Shown here piece after piece: positions 21,866-33,360 of a stretch of 64,000 bases of DNA. The notes under the pieces are model-generated. The model ran no database searches. It was given only the letters and a program-made list of their open reading frames with translations, and had not been told where the DNA came from. The first letter of the stretch is position 1; every line of letters begins with the position of its first letter. Both the position numbers and the translations under genes were made by a program. The stretch covers positions 15,530,476-15,594,475 of the forward strand of contig CM026428.1 in NCBI GenBank assembly GCA_014871385.1, in the 5' to 3' direction. This DNA is from Ceratodon purpureus. Lineage: Eukaryota > Streptophyta > Bryopsida > Pseudoditrichales > Ditrichaceae.

Positions 21866-22861
21866 TAAGAAATTATTTTGACAAAATAAAATAAAATGTG
21901 TAATATTAGCATTTTTATAAACACATGCTCCTTTCACAATGCTACAAGCCCTTAGAACCTCTATAATTTGATATACAAGAAACTAATATCATGTGTGACC
22001 ATACTAATGTAAAATTTAGAACTTGTGCAATGCAAAAATCCGACACCAATTGAATTCAAAATCTTGCTAGTTCTATTTGATTAGGATTAAAATAAGAACA
22101 ATTATACTTACAACAAACTTTTTATTCGTCCAATTGAAGTCGTCGAATTTATCAACTTTTAATTTATGATGTTCTAATAATTTGAAGCAAGATCCTACAT
22201 TTGGAGATGCAAACAGGGGTCTTGTTCTTGTTTTCTCATTCTTTGATCTAAAAATGGCAGTTTTGGAGTCCTGCTCAGTAATCTACGCGGTCTCAAGTCC
22301 AAGACCGTCACGGTCATCATGCTGGTGTCTAAATTTTTTACTTTGGGGCCAATGTTATCTTCATCACTACAGGCACGTCTGTGGATCTTTTATGCTGAGA
22401 GATCTCTAGCACTGATGGATACAGCGGTGGTTGGAACGTTGATAAATTGTCCGATTGCATGATCTATTGAAAGGTGTAGTTTTGGTCCTCGATTCGTCCG
22501 AGTACAGTAGGTTCCTTCTGATGCAGAGGCCCTAAAATTACTGATCTCGAGTGGAAGGACATTCACAAAAGCATACCGGCGGTAATTAAACAGTGTGTCG
22601 TGACTGCTTTGGATTTTTTATGACTACGAAGGGCACTAATAATTTTAAATCCTCAACAAACAAGTTCAATTTTCTTTCGGACCAGCCAATGAAGGTGGGA
22701 ATTGCAATCGGAAAACCCTCATACATACAGCAACTTGATAAATGTTAGACTAGAGCTTGTTGTACAGACTGTTTTCCCGCAGGCAAGATCGTGTGCCGCA
22801 TGATTTCATTGGCATTGCCGAGTGACTGCAAATAGTTTCTGCATACTGAGGGTCAGGAAGG
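21866..22861. other. Intergenic DNA, no gene seen
   Basis: Mostly AT-rich, somewhat more balanced from 22180 on. A short plus-strand frame near 22182-22409 has no recognised motif and is not annotated as a gene. Confidence 0.4.
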
Positions 22862-23217
22862 GATTACAGAACGAGCCAACTTACACATCAAAGCTGACTC
22901 AGCACGTCTGAGCGAAGGTTCACCAGGTTCCTAGAGTTGTTTGTGTCTGAGCAAAAGCTTTTTGCGATTCTATAGATGACTGCAACAGTTGTACTGTAGA
23001 CTTATATCTGGCTTGCACAAGGTGCAGAGGATATAGAATCTGAAATGATGCGGCCAAATACTATCGATTGTCCAGTACATGAAACGAAAACTGCAGTGCA
23101 TAAAATTGATGGATCTTTCACGTTGAGGCAACGAAAGCAAGGGTCCTCAAGGCATAAGTTACCCCATTGATTGGGAAACATTGCGTGCTGCCAAAGATTC
23201 CTGTTTCTGAATCCTGT
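22862..23217 (-). repeat. Dispersed repeat Q, inverted copy left of the F-box gene
   Basis: On the minus strand this reads ATGTTTCCCAATCAATGGGG, TTATGCCTTGAGGACCCTT, ATCCATCAATTTTATGCACT, GTATTTGGCCGCATCA and GTGCAAGCCAGATATAAGTC. Plus-strand copies lie at 26938-27250 and 31220-31480. The copies are diverged. The family is not recognised; it could be an old transposon or duplicated 3' flank of an F-box gene. Confidence 0.75.
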
Positions 23218-24955
23218 AAGTTAACTGTCCAAGGATTAAATAAACGGCTTTTTTGTATATTGCCCTTTAAACAAATATGTTAATTAAAAACGTTCCATAA
23301 AATGACCCCCTAATTTATTTTTTAAAGATTTTACAACAGCTTCCAAAAATATGCAACTTCAAAAAACCATTGAGAAAGTTAGATAAATGATATCACATTG
23401 TGCACCGCATCATGTTTATTAAAACCTTCTCCACAAGGACATCATAAAACTGGTGTGAAACAAATTTTTACCTGAATGTTAAGTTCTGTTCTGTTTTTTC
23501 TTTTCATTTGTATTTCCATGAAAGTTCCTCCTTACCAGTGATAACGGGAAAGTTTGGTAATAATGTAGACGAGTATTTTTCAGCAACTCTCGGCTGTAGG
23601 AAAAACTTATCCAAGCCAGGCTGGTTTTTCCTAAATGATATTCAAACCTGTGAGGTGCGACGCCACCGAGGCACTCCTTGATTCTTCTTAATGTAGTTTC
23701 TCTTATTAAAAAGCAAGCCTCAATTTGCATCGTTCCGGACGTTATTGTGCAAGTCTATCACAACGATACTGCATTGCATTGTGAGAAGGCCATCTTAAGA
23801 CACCAGCAGTTCAGCTTGATGTGAGTCAAGTCTTTGCAATTGTCACAATATTTTCCATGTTATGAGACTTTTGCTTTTATTAATTCTCAAATGTTCTCGG
23901 TTCTACACAGGCCAAGAAATGGATGTCTAAGGGTGTTAGTCTAAATGTTGTAGTGGATGACAATATTTCTAGTGATAAAAGAGTAATGGTGTTAAGAATG
24001 TTGTTGTGCGTTGAAGCGGCTTCACGACTGGACATGAATGGCTGATTAGATTTTCATTTTGAGTAGCTGTGACATGGACTAATACATATTAAGTGAAAGA
24101 CGTGCACGGTCACTACAATCGAGTGCGCCGTTCCTTTGCTAGTATAAGGTGTTCTGGACCATGGCCAAGCAGTCCTTCGTCTCGTCAAACCTCGCTGCTC
24201 TTGTTGTAGCGGTTGAGCGCCGCACAGCTTAGGTCGATTGTTCTACGAGCTATCTGCACAGTATTGAATGAAAGTTATGGCGATAGCTTATGTTGGATGA
24301 TGAGTAGCATTAGGTCTGCAGACGCTAGGAGCCAGCTAGCAAGCAAGTTGTCTTCAACCTCCAACCGAGAGCGAAGGTGATGCTTTCTTCAATTGGTAAG
24401 TCTTCAGAGGGCGCAGCTGCACATAAGAGGGTGCGATGATGCTGAAAGAGTCTCAGGACTGTGTGTAGCTGGATTTGTGTTTTGCTTGTACTCATAGCTA
24501 TTTCGTGAACAGAGCCACCAACTAGCTGCTCGGAGACTACCTGCAGTGACTACGGTTTCGGTGCACCCTACTCGTGATGTTCTCCTCGGGTCTTCGAAAA
24601 GTAAAAACGTTGTCTCGGCTGGCTCCGATCGCATGAGGGTCGTCCCTATAAACCATGTCGAGTCGTCACGTGGTGGTACAACACACTTCTCATTTTTCTC
24701 TACTGTGCAGGCACTGGGAGCGGATAATATTGTACCCTCGACCCCACGATCAGCACCATCTTCTTCACGAATCTGTGAAACCAGCTCATACGGTATGTCC
24801 CACAGAATTCACGGCATTGTTACAATCACCTTGTTTTTGCAGCTTATGTGAATTATGTCCGAAGGTATTGCACACCGTGACATAGTGTATTGTCCTTCAT
24901 AAGGAACTATTCCAGTAACGGCTGTAATTTCATTTACTTTCAGTTACGTGCCGTC
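23218..24955 (+). promoter_or_regulatory. Upstream region and probable 5' leader of the F-box gene
   Basis: The first kilobase is intergenic. From about 24150 the composition becomes more balanced, as in transcribed leaders here. A CTTTCAG acceptor-like site at about 24943 lies just before the F-box start codon, so a spliced 5' leader is likely; a GGTATGT donor-like site lies at about 24792. Short frames in this region are not annotated as genes. Confidence 0.4.
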
Positions 24956-26656
24956 ATGGCGGGTCCGCGACGCAGCCAGCCTCCGCGAGCTTGCAGAGTC
25001 CCTGCTCTTTCCTACTTCGAACCAGACCTCGATGAAATGGAATTCGACCGTGCGGAGAGGAGAAGCGGGACCAAGCGGAAGCGTAACCACATGGCACCGA
25101 GAGCAACCTCACCACCTGGAGAAACATCCCAGGCGGAACCTATCGGTGTGGAAGAACTTCCCGATATGAATCTGCTGAAGAAGAAAACAATGTGGAGCAG
25201 CCTACCCCAAGACCTCGTCGAAGGCGTCTTGAGTCACTTGCCTGTGTCCCAGCTTTGGGACACAGTCATGTCCATCCGTCCCAGAAGGTGGGCGCGAATT
25301 CTTTACGCCAACGGGTGCACCAACGTTCTCGGACACGGAAATCATGTGGACTCAACCATCGGCTACATCAAATCCTACTCGAGCTCCTTTAGGTTGATGA
25401 ACCTGCCTCCAGAAGACGACCTTTGCCCTCCCCCTCCGCGAGTGCTGGAACACACGATGGAGACATGGCAATCGCTCCCGGGATACCCAGAGCCCAACGT
25501 TCGATGCCAGCTGAAGGTGCGGAGTGTAAGTGAAGGGCTTATACTCATGGTGATCCCCAGGGACGGACACAGATTCGCTCCCCTTAATTGGAGCAATCGT
25601 ATCCGTCGCATGGTGATCTGGAACCCTGTTTCGAAGTCTTACCGCTGGCTGCCCCTGAGTGCCTTTGGTTACCACGACCCAAATGTGATATACTGTCTGG
25701 ATGCGGTGGTGGTGGATCCGGGAAGGACCAGCTACAAGGTGATCGAGTTGGTTCAATCGGTGGTGCCTGCTGCGGTTGTTCAATCGGTGGTGCGGGCTGC
25801 GGATCCCACAGCGTCCGGGCCAGCAAGACGTCGCAGGCGCGGGTTCATTCCAGCAGCGCAAGACCAGATGCAAATTTCTGGATACGCGGTTTATGACTCC
25901 GCTACTGCCAGATGGGGACCCCCCCAACCCCAGCCGCAAAACATTTCTCAGGTGCTCTTGAATACAACCAAGAACACTGTTTCATGCGAAGGCTGTGTGT
26001 GCTTCGTCAACGTGGAGACCCAGCACTCCAGGTGGCCTGGATGGGAGCTGCCCGTAGGACTTGTATGCTACGACTCCACCACCAATGCGTGGAGCGAGGT
26101 ATTATTCCCGACGAGATTCTTCGATAACAACCTGGACCACCACAGCGGCTGCGTTGTCAAGGAGCTCCTGTATGCTCGCGGGAAGGTCTATATGATCTAC
26201 ATGCGTTCACCAAAAGGCCAATTATATACGCATTATATTATCTCGATTGCTCTGGTGGACATCAAATCTGGCGTTCCAGCGTTTAAGCGTGTGGGTCGAG
26301 TGAAGGAAGCTACTATCATCCCTACCGCGGCGCATCCCCTTGTTATACACCCGCCGCCCAAGTGCTGGCGGAGTAAGCCTAACGAGCTCGTCTTGCAGCG
26401 TCCATGTGCGAAATTCTGCCAATTTCAGTGGTACATGCTTCCTGCGGGGAGAACCGTCTACCTGGGTGTTATGTGTTGTAACAAGTGGCACAAGAGGTTT
26501 GATCTTGATGCTGGGAGGTGGACTGACTTTCTGATGAAAGTCCCCTGTGAAATGCAACACGATCTGAAGGTGAGGCGATCGCTCGGGCCAAGTGGAAGCA
26601 CATATTACTTCGACACGCAGTTCCACCCGTACATTCCGGGTTGGGTTAACGTTTGA
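24956..26656 (+). CDS. F-box protein of the F-box/kelch-like type
   Basis: One open frame of 566 codons from an ATG that follows the acceptor-like CTTTCAG. F-box proteins are substrate receptors of SCF ubiquitin ligases; the F-box binds the SKP1 adaptor. The N-terminus is basic with RKRNH at about 41-45, a possible nuclear signal. The F-box lies at about 80-117 (WSSLPQDLVEGVLSHLPVSQ and RRWARIL). The C-terminal 400 residues contain beta-rich patches typical of plant F-box-associated or kelch-like modules: VIWNPVSKSYRWLPLS, GYAVYDSATARWG, GLVCYDSTTNAWSEV. A small internal repeat (VQSVVPAA, VQSVVRAA) lies near 269-284. No break or truncation is visible. It is flanked by inverted copies of repeat Q. 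The substrate is unknown. Confidence 0.85.
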   Translation: MAGPRRSQPPRACRVPALSYFEPDLDEMEFDRAERRSGTKRKRNHMAPRATSPPGETSQAEPIGVEELPDMNLLKKKTMWSSLPQDLVEGVLSHLPVSQLWDTVMSIRPRRWARILYANGCTNVLGHGNHVDSTIGYIKSYSSSFRLMNLPPEDDLCPPPPRVLEHTMETWQSLPGYPEPNVRCQLKVRSVSEGLILMVIPRDGHRFAPLNWSNRIRRMVIWNPVSKSYRWLPLSAFGYHDPNVIYCLDAVVVDPGRTSYKVIELVQSVVPAAVVQSVVRAADPTASGPARRRRRGFIPAAQDQMQISGYAVYDSATARWGPPQPQPQNISQVLLNTTKNTVSCEGCVCFVNVETQHSRWPGWELPVGLVCYDSTTNAWSEVLFPTRFFDNNLDHHSGCVVKELLYARGKVYMIYMRSPKGQLYTHYIISIALVDIKSGVPAFKRVGRVKEATIIPTAAHPLVIHPPPKCWRSKPNELVLQRPCAKFCQFQWYMLPAGRTVYLGVMCCNKWHKRFDLDAGRWTDFLMKVPCEMQHDLKVRRSLGPSGSTYYFDTQFHPYIPGWVNV

Positions 26657-26937
26657 GCGATCCAGTTGTTTTGAGTGATCATGCGCAGGTTTTGTGGTTC
26701 AGTCTCTACAGCATCTGTTCCAGCCGAATGTGCGATTTTTTTGTTTAGAGTGAGCGGTCCAAGCATGGCGAGCTCCTCAACATGTCCAAGTTAGCGATTA
26801 GAGCAGGATCGATCTGTGCGAAGTCATCGTAGATGAACAGTTCCGGGCTGGCAGATTGTAATCTTGTGACAGACAAGATCCAGGAATTAGAGACAATTAC
26901 AGACTGGATTCAGATACATGGATATTTGTTAAAGCAT

Positions 26938-27250
26938 GCTATGTTTCCCAATCAAAGGGGTAGCTTATGCCTTGAGGACCCTTTATTTCGTTGCTTCAAC
27001 CTGGAAGATCCATTAATTTCATGCACTGCAATTTTCGTTTCATATGCCGGATGTCGAATTGATTGTATTTGGCCTCATCACTCTGTGTTCTTTTGCCTTT
27101 GCTGCTTGTGCTTGGCCAGATAAAAGTCTAGTACAGCAAGACTGTGAGACTGTTGCAGAAACATAAGATTGGATGTGTGTTTTCACAATTGCCTGACCAT
27201 TTTTTATCAAAAATTTCTCCACTGTCATCTAATGTACACATCTAAAATAT
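26938..27250 (+). repeat. Dispersed repeat Q, copy right of the F-box gene
   Basis: This stretch matches the minus strand of 22862-23217 and the plus strand of 31220-31480, sharing ATGTTTCCCAATCAA, CCTTGAGGACCCTT, ATGCACTGCAATTTTCGTTT and TTGTATTTGGCC. With the left copy it forms an inverted pair around the F-box gene. Confidence 0.75.
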
Positions 27251-28867
27251 GAGTGAAAGATTTTAGAGAAATCATTTTCTTGCATGTTCAATTGTAGGAT
27301 TTTTCTTCACATGACTTGGAGATTAGATTTTTCATTAATTTGTTGAACTTGCTTAGTATGCATTTAAGGAATGCAAAATTGCTTTATTTGATTTTTTTTT
27401 AGGTAGAATTAGTTGATCTTGACTACTATTGGGTTGAAAAATCTAAGCCACACAACAACTAAAATTAATCTAATATGGGATATGATGTTAGATTCCTATA
27501 GTACAATTAGGTTTTAGAGGCTGTAAAGACATTTAGCTTTGTGAAAATAAATGTAAAAAGAACACGTATCAATTACATTGATAGTAGTCATTTTATTTTT
27601 TTGCTAACTCAATTTGTCATAGAAATTGAATGGATGTTGTCAAAATGAAGGTTTATAATTATTCTAGATTCAACTAGAAAAGTTGAAAAGAAAATATGAA
27701 TTAAATCTCTTTGTTCCATTTGATAAAGAATAAGCTTCTGTTTTTTGCATCATAATTTGACTCTTCATGGATGAACAAGATTTTTTTCAATAATCTCGAA
27801 GGAGGTAATCATGTTAATTACTAATATAAAATTCTCAATTGAAATAGAGGTTATGTTAAGGAAGTACATTGATTTGCGTAGTACAATTTCATGTGTGCTT
27901 GTTACGCTCTAATATGATTTTTGAACTCCGTCCTCCACAAATCTTTAGCTCGTGAGCCTTTTGTACTTGTAGACTTTAGAGCTTTCAATTTATCACAATT
28001 ATCCAACAAAATAAATTATTCCATGGCCTTTTTAAATGATCTATAAATGATTGCCTTCTAATGTTTTAGAATCCAAAAATAGAAGCTTTCTTCAAGCCGA
28101 CTTCACCATTTACAATATTTATTTGAGGAATAGTGTTCATTCATTTCCAGGATGCAAGTTGCGACATCAAAACAACATTTTCACCATTCTCCCAAGTTTT
28201 TGATATGTGAGGCATTTGATCCGCAATATTGTCAAGCATGCTACCTAGTGTAGCTTTTGCTTGTAATGTATGCATATGTAGCTTCTTAGTGCCCAAGTTT
28301 TCATAATGGTCAATTTTGATTTGTTGATCATCAAGTCTTATGCAAAAAAAAGAAGTTGTTTGTATTACATCTAGAATTTTGTATCAAGGAACATGGCAGA
28401 GATCTACTCATTCCAAAATCAAGACCCAATTTCTAGCAGAGTCAATATGCATTTTACAATGCATGTCTAGCTTTGTGTATTTCTTGAAGTTAAACAATTC
28501 CATTCCTTCAGGATTAGTCATCAATAGCTTCAATATTAGTCCATTGGTAAACTAGGCACAATTCATCCTACAAAATCTCTCACTTGAAACAACATTAATA
28601 GATTCACATAACAATTTTTCTTTTACCTTTGGAGTGGTTGTTGGAACTCCCTACACTCTAGAATTTTTGTTAAGCCAACCCCCCACACAATTTTCTAAGT
28701 TGTAATGCAGCAACACTGTTGAACTACATTGTATTTAGCCACTCGGTTTTGGTCATCTAAAGACGCCTATTTCCAAATACACTCCTTGTATGTCACAAAC
28801 GTGGGGAGTACATCCAGTCAGAGGTGACATCAACTTCACACAATGACTCAGCAATCTATCCCACTAC
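27251..28867. repeat. AT-rich DNA; part is an old duplicate of 31640-32030
   Basis: Bases about 27390-27790 align with about 31640-32030: TAGAATTAGYTGA, TTTTAGAGGMTGTAAAG, TTGTGAAAATAA, ATAGAAATTGAWTRGAT and TATTCTAGATTCAA. Together with repeat Q this shows an old direct duplication with an offset of about 4.2 kb. The rest, 27800-28867, is AT-rich and has no gene. Confidence 0.6.
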
Positions 28868-29138
28868 TCAACCATCTTGATTGAAAGACGTTGACAGGCA
28901 ACACTAGATTTGTAGGTGATGCTCATTCCATCTTGATTGAAAGACGTTGACAGGCAATGTTGGATTTGTAAGTACTACTCATTCCATCTTGATTGAAAGA
29001 CGTTGACAGACCATACTAGATTTGTAGGTACTACTCATTCCATCTTGATTAAAAGACATTGACAGGCAATTATATTAGATTTGTAGGTACTATTCATTCC
29101 ATCTTGATTGAAAGACGTTGACAGACAATACTAGATTT
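28868..29138. repeat. Minisatellite array 2, about 57-bp unit
   Basis: About five units of the same monomer as array 1 (CATCTTGATTGAAAGACGTT, GACAGGCAATRYTRGATTTG). The last unit is interrupted by a retroelement insertion. Confidence 0.85.
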
Positions 29139-29437
29139 TCCTGGAAGCGCACCTTAGCAAAGATTAAGAAGTGCAGCACAGAAGCTCAGATATAGGGAAA
29201 CTTAAAAGCCTTTGACTCAAATTGGCTTGTTAGGAATATCTTAGGCTCTAGGACTGATATGAAGGTTAGGTGGAATCTAATTTCCCCTGGGAACATAATC
29301 TCAAATTGGCTTTGAATGAATGGTGTCCAGCCCATTGGTCACGCCTCCCTGGACTTTGTCCGTTGAAGGTTGGCTTTTCTTTCTTGCAATGAATTCACTT
29401 CATTTGCTTCAAAAATAAATAAATAAATACCAGATTT
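29127..29437 (+). mobile_element. LINE-like 3' end insertion with a 12-bp target duplication
   Basis: About 287 bp (29139-29425) interrupt the last minisatellite unit. The insertion ends in an A-rich AAAAATAAATAAATAAAT tail and is flanked by AATACTAGATTT (29127-29138) and AATACCAGATTT (29426-29437). Words near the tail (TTCTTGCAATGAATTCACTT, CATTTGCTTCAA) match the reverse complement of the insertion at 29658. A tail plus target duplication is typical of LINE-mediated insertion. Confidence 0.7.
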
Positions 29438-29646
29438 GTAATATTAGGTACAAAATATCAAATAGTCTGACCAGGACCAAATTCCAACGTACTATTGTCT
29501 ATTCTGTACACTATGATTGAAAGATTTTCATGATAATTTTAAATTGTTGTTTGTAGCATGACTAGTTCATTGTACTATTGATTGTTCATTATGCCATGAT
29601 TGGAAAACATTGACAAACAATCTATTATTTTCCATAGTACAAGATG

Positions 29647-30072
29647 ACCAAAATTCTTTTTTTCTCTTTTTTATTGAAGCAAATGAACGAAATCCATTGC
29701 AAGAAGAACAAAGTACACACCCTCATAGGGCGGGGGGGGGGGGCAGAGTCACCAAAACACAAGCAAAACCCGAGGGCAGTGAACACCCATACTGTTCCTA
29801 CTACATACTCCCTCCGTCTCACTAAATGAGCATGGTTTAACAAAATAATCTGTCTCAAAAAAAAAAAAAATGGTTTTCAAATTTGGCAACTTATTTCTAA
29901 ACTTGGCCACTTATTTCTAAATTTGTCCAATTTTTTTCTAAATTTATTACTGTCCTTAAATCTGCTACTATTAGTAAACCATGCTCTTTTAGTGAGACGG
30001 AGGGAGTAATAAATTTCTAGTAACCCAAACCGCATTGAAATAGTCAAGAGCCTTCTGACATACCAAAATTCT
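29647..30072 (-). mobile_element. Second LINE-like insertion, reverse orientation, split by a MITE
   Basis: Perfect 11-bp flanks ACCAAAATTCT lie at 29647-29657 and 30062-30072. Read on the minus strand the insertion ends CTTGCAATGGATTTCGTTCA, TTTGCTTCAATAAAAAAGAG, like the tail of the insertion at 29139-29425, so both are copies of one family. It contains a run of 13 G residues and a Stowaway-like MITE. Confidence 0.7.
29806..30008. mobile_element. Stowaway-type MITE
   Basis: A 199-bp element (29808-30006) has terminal inverted repeats CTCCCTCCGTCTCACTAAA and TTTAGTGAGACGGAGGGAG, extended inward by GAGCATGGTTTA/TAAACCATGCTC. It is flanked by TA dinucleotides, and the CTCCCTCCGT ends are the classic Stowaway (Tc1/mariner) signature. 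It has no coding capacity and is nested in the retroelement above. Confidence 0.93.
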
Positions 30073-31219
30073 CATGTCTTGTTGGTTTCATATGATAATT
30101 GAAAGTCAATACTCAACACCATGGTATAATCAAACTTTATTTTGATGCAGAGCTAATGGCTCTGTGTACCACAATTGAAAGTCAATTTTAAATCCAATCA
30201 TGTAGTCTTAATAAATATTTAGGTTTATAAATGTGTTATATTTTATTCATGTTCTAAAATATCTAATTTGGTATTTAAATTGTAGATCTTTTAGACCAAT
30301 AAAACTACAAAATTTTGTCTACCAAGCAAATTGCCTACTTAGCAATAATCAATTTGAGGAGGTGGGAATTTACAAAATTTTCATGTAAACACAATTCTTT
30401 ATTTCTTTACTGGGCCTTACGAAAATAAAGAAATGTTCCTTTAAGTGATTTTTCCTTGAGCAAGAGCATATCCAATTCTTTTTCTACTACCATTGAAATA
30501 TTTTGTGCAAGTAACTTTAAACATGAGTGCTTTCAAGATTATTAAAAAGACAATTTAGTCAATCCTTGAAGAGCCAAAGCTTTCTCATATTTTCTTACCA
30601 TGATGGAAAAGAACTTAATCTATATCACTGCGTAATAAATATAGATTTTGTTCTTTTTTATATCTTATTTCTGACCAAAGCCTTTGTTTTAACTCCATTG
30701 ATTCCATTTCTATAAATAATTCAATTAGAAAAATTAAATTAAATGTTCACACAATGACTTAGCAATTTATTTTTGGTACTACATGTAAAACTTCTTGTTG
30801 CTCACGGTGACCAAAACCTGTAATTTCCTCTCAAAGAGAGCAAAATCAAATTTTAAAGTTGATTTTGTCAAAAGTGCACATATTAAATGTTTTTCATTTG
30901 ATTCAATTTAAAGCATATTTGTAGTCAACTTTGCTTAAATGACATTATTAACAAATTTAATTTTTTTAACAATCAATATTCAATATATGCATGATTATGA
31001 TTGCAAAAGAATCAATTTGGCTAACCAAATTCAATAAAGTCATGAATAAGAATACTTGGGAAAGTTAAATTACTTCAAACATAATAATATGAAATATAAC
31101 ATGATGCAATAAAATAATATTACATTATAAAACTTTAATGACAACCACTTTCTTTTGGCCTAGGACTTGTTGTCTCAACTTGAAAGATTAATCAATTTTA
31201 TGCACTTCGGTTTTTGTTT
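30073..31219. repeat. Segmental duplicate, copy 2 remainder, then AT-rich DNA
   Basis: Bases 30270-30515 match 21610-21860 (copy 1). After that the sequence is AT-rich with no gene or recognised element up to repeat Q at 31220. Confidence 0.6.
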
Positions 31220-32030
31220 TGTTTGACATATGATTGTATTTGGCCGCATCATTTCAGATTCTATAGCCTTTGCACCCTGTGCAAGCCAGATAGAAGTCTA
31301 CAACACAATTGTAAGATACTTATTGCCAACTATAGAAACACAAGAAACTTTTGTTCAAACACAAACAACAAGTCTATGCAACTCGTAAACCATTATTTAG
31401 ATATGTTGAGTAAGCTTCAATGTGTGCTTTTCAAAGTTGCTTGACCATTTCTTATCAAAATTGTTGAATTTACATCTAAAGTATATAATAAAGTATCTAA
31501 GAGAAATTCTTTGCTTGCATCTTCAAACGCATGATCATGCCTCAGATTATAATGAGATCCTATATTGCATGAATTTTATTGAGTAACAACACAAATTCAA
31601 AGAGTAGTTATGGATTTTAAATGTTATAATATTTTTTTTCTTTATCTTGAATCTCCAATAGAATTAGCTGACATTGACCTCTCTTGATGTCAAATTTTTG
31701 CACTATTCAAGGTCCTAATTGTACATTAGTATGGTGTACGTTATGTTGATTTCTTGTAGACAAAATTTTAGAGGATGTAAAGGGTTTTAGCAAATGTTGT
31801 GAAAATAATTGTGAAAAAATCATGTGTTTAATATTTTAAAACAATACACATTTTTATTGTTAACTCAGTTTGTTATAGAAATTGATTAGATATTGTCAAA
31901 ACAATGGCTCTGCTCTATTCTAGATTCAAGTAGAAAAATGGAAAGAAAAAAAGAGATAATTTTTTTTTATATCGTACAATGTATCAAGTCATTTGACTCT
32001 TCATGGATAGACTAGGTTCTTTTTTTTATT
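31220..32030 (+). repeat. Dispersed repeat Q, third copy, and its downstream duplicate
   Basis: Bases 31228-31480 carry GATTGTATTTGGCCGCATCA, TTTCAGATTCTATAGCCTTT and GTGCAAGCCAGATAGAAGTC, matching repeat Q. Bases 31640-32030 match 27390-27790. No open frame of interest. Confidence 0.7.
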
Positions 32031-33360
32031 TTCTCAAAAGAAGGCAGAGAGAGAGAAAGAAACATTGGTCTTTGGAGGAGACTGAGTTGAATTAAGTGGC
32101 TGTTTGATCCACCTCTAATCTAATGCCCACAAGACAAAAGTATGGAAGTAAAGATCTGCTCCGCCTTTTGAGAGTAGGTCAACACTTCATCAACAAATGT
32201 TCAGGCTTTATCACGGATTTTAGTACTATCTTTAATCATCAAGAGGACAATACAACTTTGATCATGATGTAGACTACAATGGAATCTTATAAATTCTCTA
32301 CAAATGTTTTTTGATGATGGCAGGATGAGCAATCAATAGTACACAGATCTACTTACATGTTGATTTAGAATTGTTTCTCAATCATGGTGTATTAAACAAT
32401 TACAAGAGTGAAGTGAAATTTAGTCCAACTACTCCGTAGAAATATAAATTACCCGTCAATCATAGTATAATGATTTTCATTTGTAGCAAAATAAGCCATC
32501 AACAATATATTAGATTCTAAACAATGTGTTGTATATAAGAATCTTGTGTTGTTAGATTTTGGGCATGTTGTGTCTAGAAATTTAATATTTTAGATATGTT
32601 GTATCTAAGAATCTATTATTTTCTATCAATGTCTTTTACTTAAAATGTTAAGTGCAAATTAGAACTTATTATCTTACTTTTCTATAGTTTCTATATCACA
32701 TAGAATAGATTTCAGTAAATTTTCAAAGCATTGGACACTTTTAGAACGTTTTTCTATTTTTAATGAATATATTCATTATTGAAATGGAGAGGGGTAATCA
32801 TACAAAAAGTAGAAAACCATGTCAGTTTAACTATAGGGCTTTTTCATTCATAGAAGAAAATTCTACCTAACTATAATAATTTATTTGTTATGTAGAATGT
32901 TTTACATTCACTCAAAAGGTAATTGAAGAATCTAGTTGGGGCCGCAATTCAGCAACATGGGGTCTCCAAGTGCAAAACTTGGGATTCCAAGCCAACCACT
33001 TGCGGTCTCCAAGTAGAGAACTTGAGGCCTCTATGTGAAGATTAGATTCAATTACAAGTAAATTAAAAGTATAATAAATTCAATCATAAGAAAATTTAAA
33101 TTCACTTATCTATAAATTTACTTTTTTATATTTTAGTTTTTCTTAAAATAAGTATGTTTTATATGTAAAATTAAACTATTAATTAAATTCAAAGTAAAAG
33201 AGCATGCGAGAGAAGGAGGGAGAAAGTGGGAAGGAGGAGGGGAGAACCTTGTCAAAGAAACCTATCTTTCTCATTACAAAACCACCTAAATTTAGTACTT
33301 TGGAAACAACTCTGGTATGAACCAGGGTTGACCATCCGTTTGCTAAGAAAAGTTTTTATA
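32031..33360. other. AT-rich intergenic DNA, no gene seen
   Basis: No supported gene. A short internal repetition of GGTCTCCAAGT and ACTTG words occurs at about 32960-33030; otherwise nothing was recognised. Confidence 0.45.

Noticed and set aside
25352-25939. Antisense frame of 195 codons inside the F-box gene
   Set aside because: It is a shadow of the real coding frame in GC-richer DNA, with no motif or start context.
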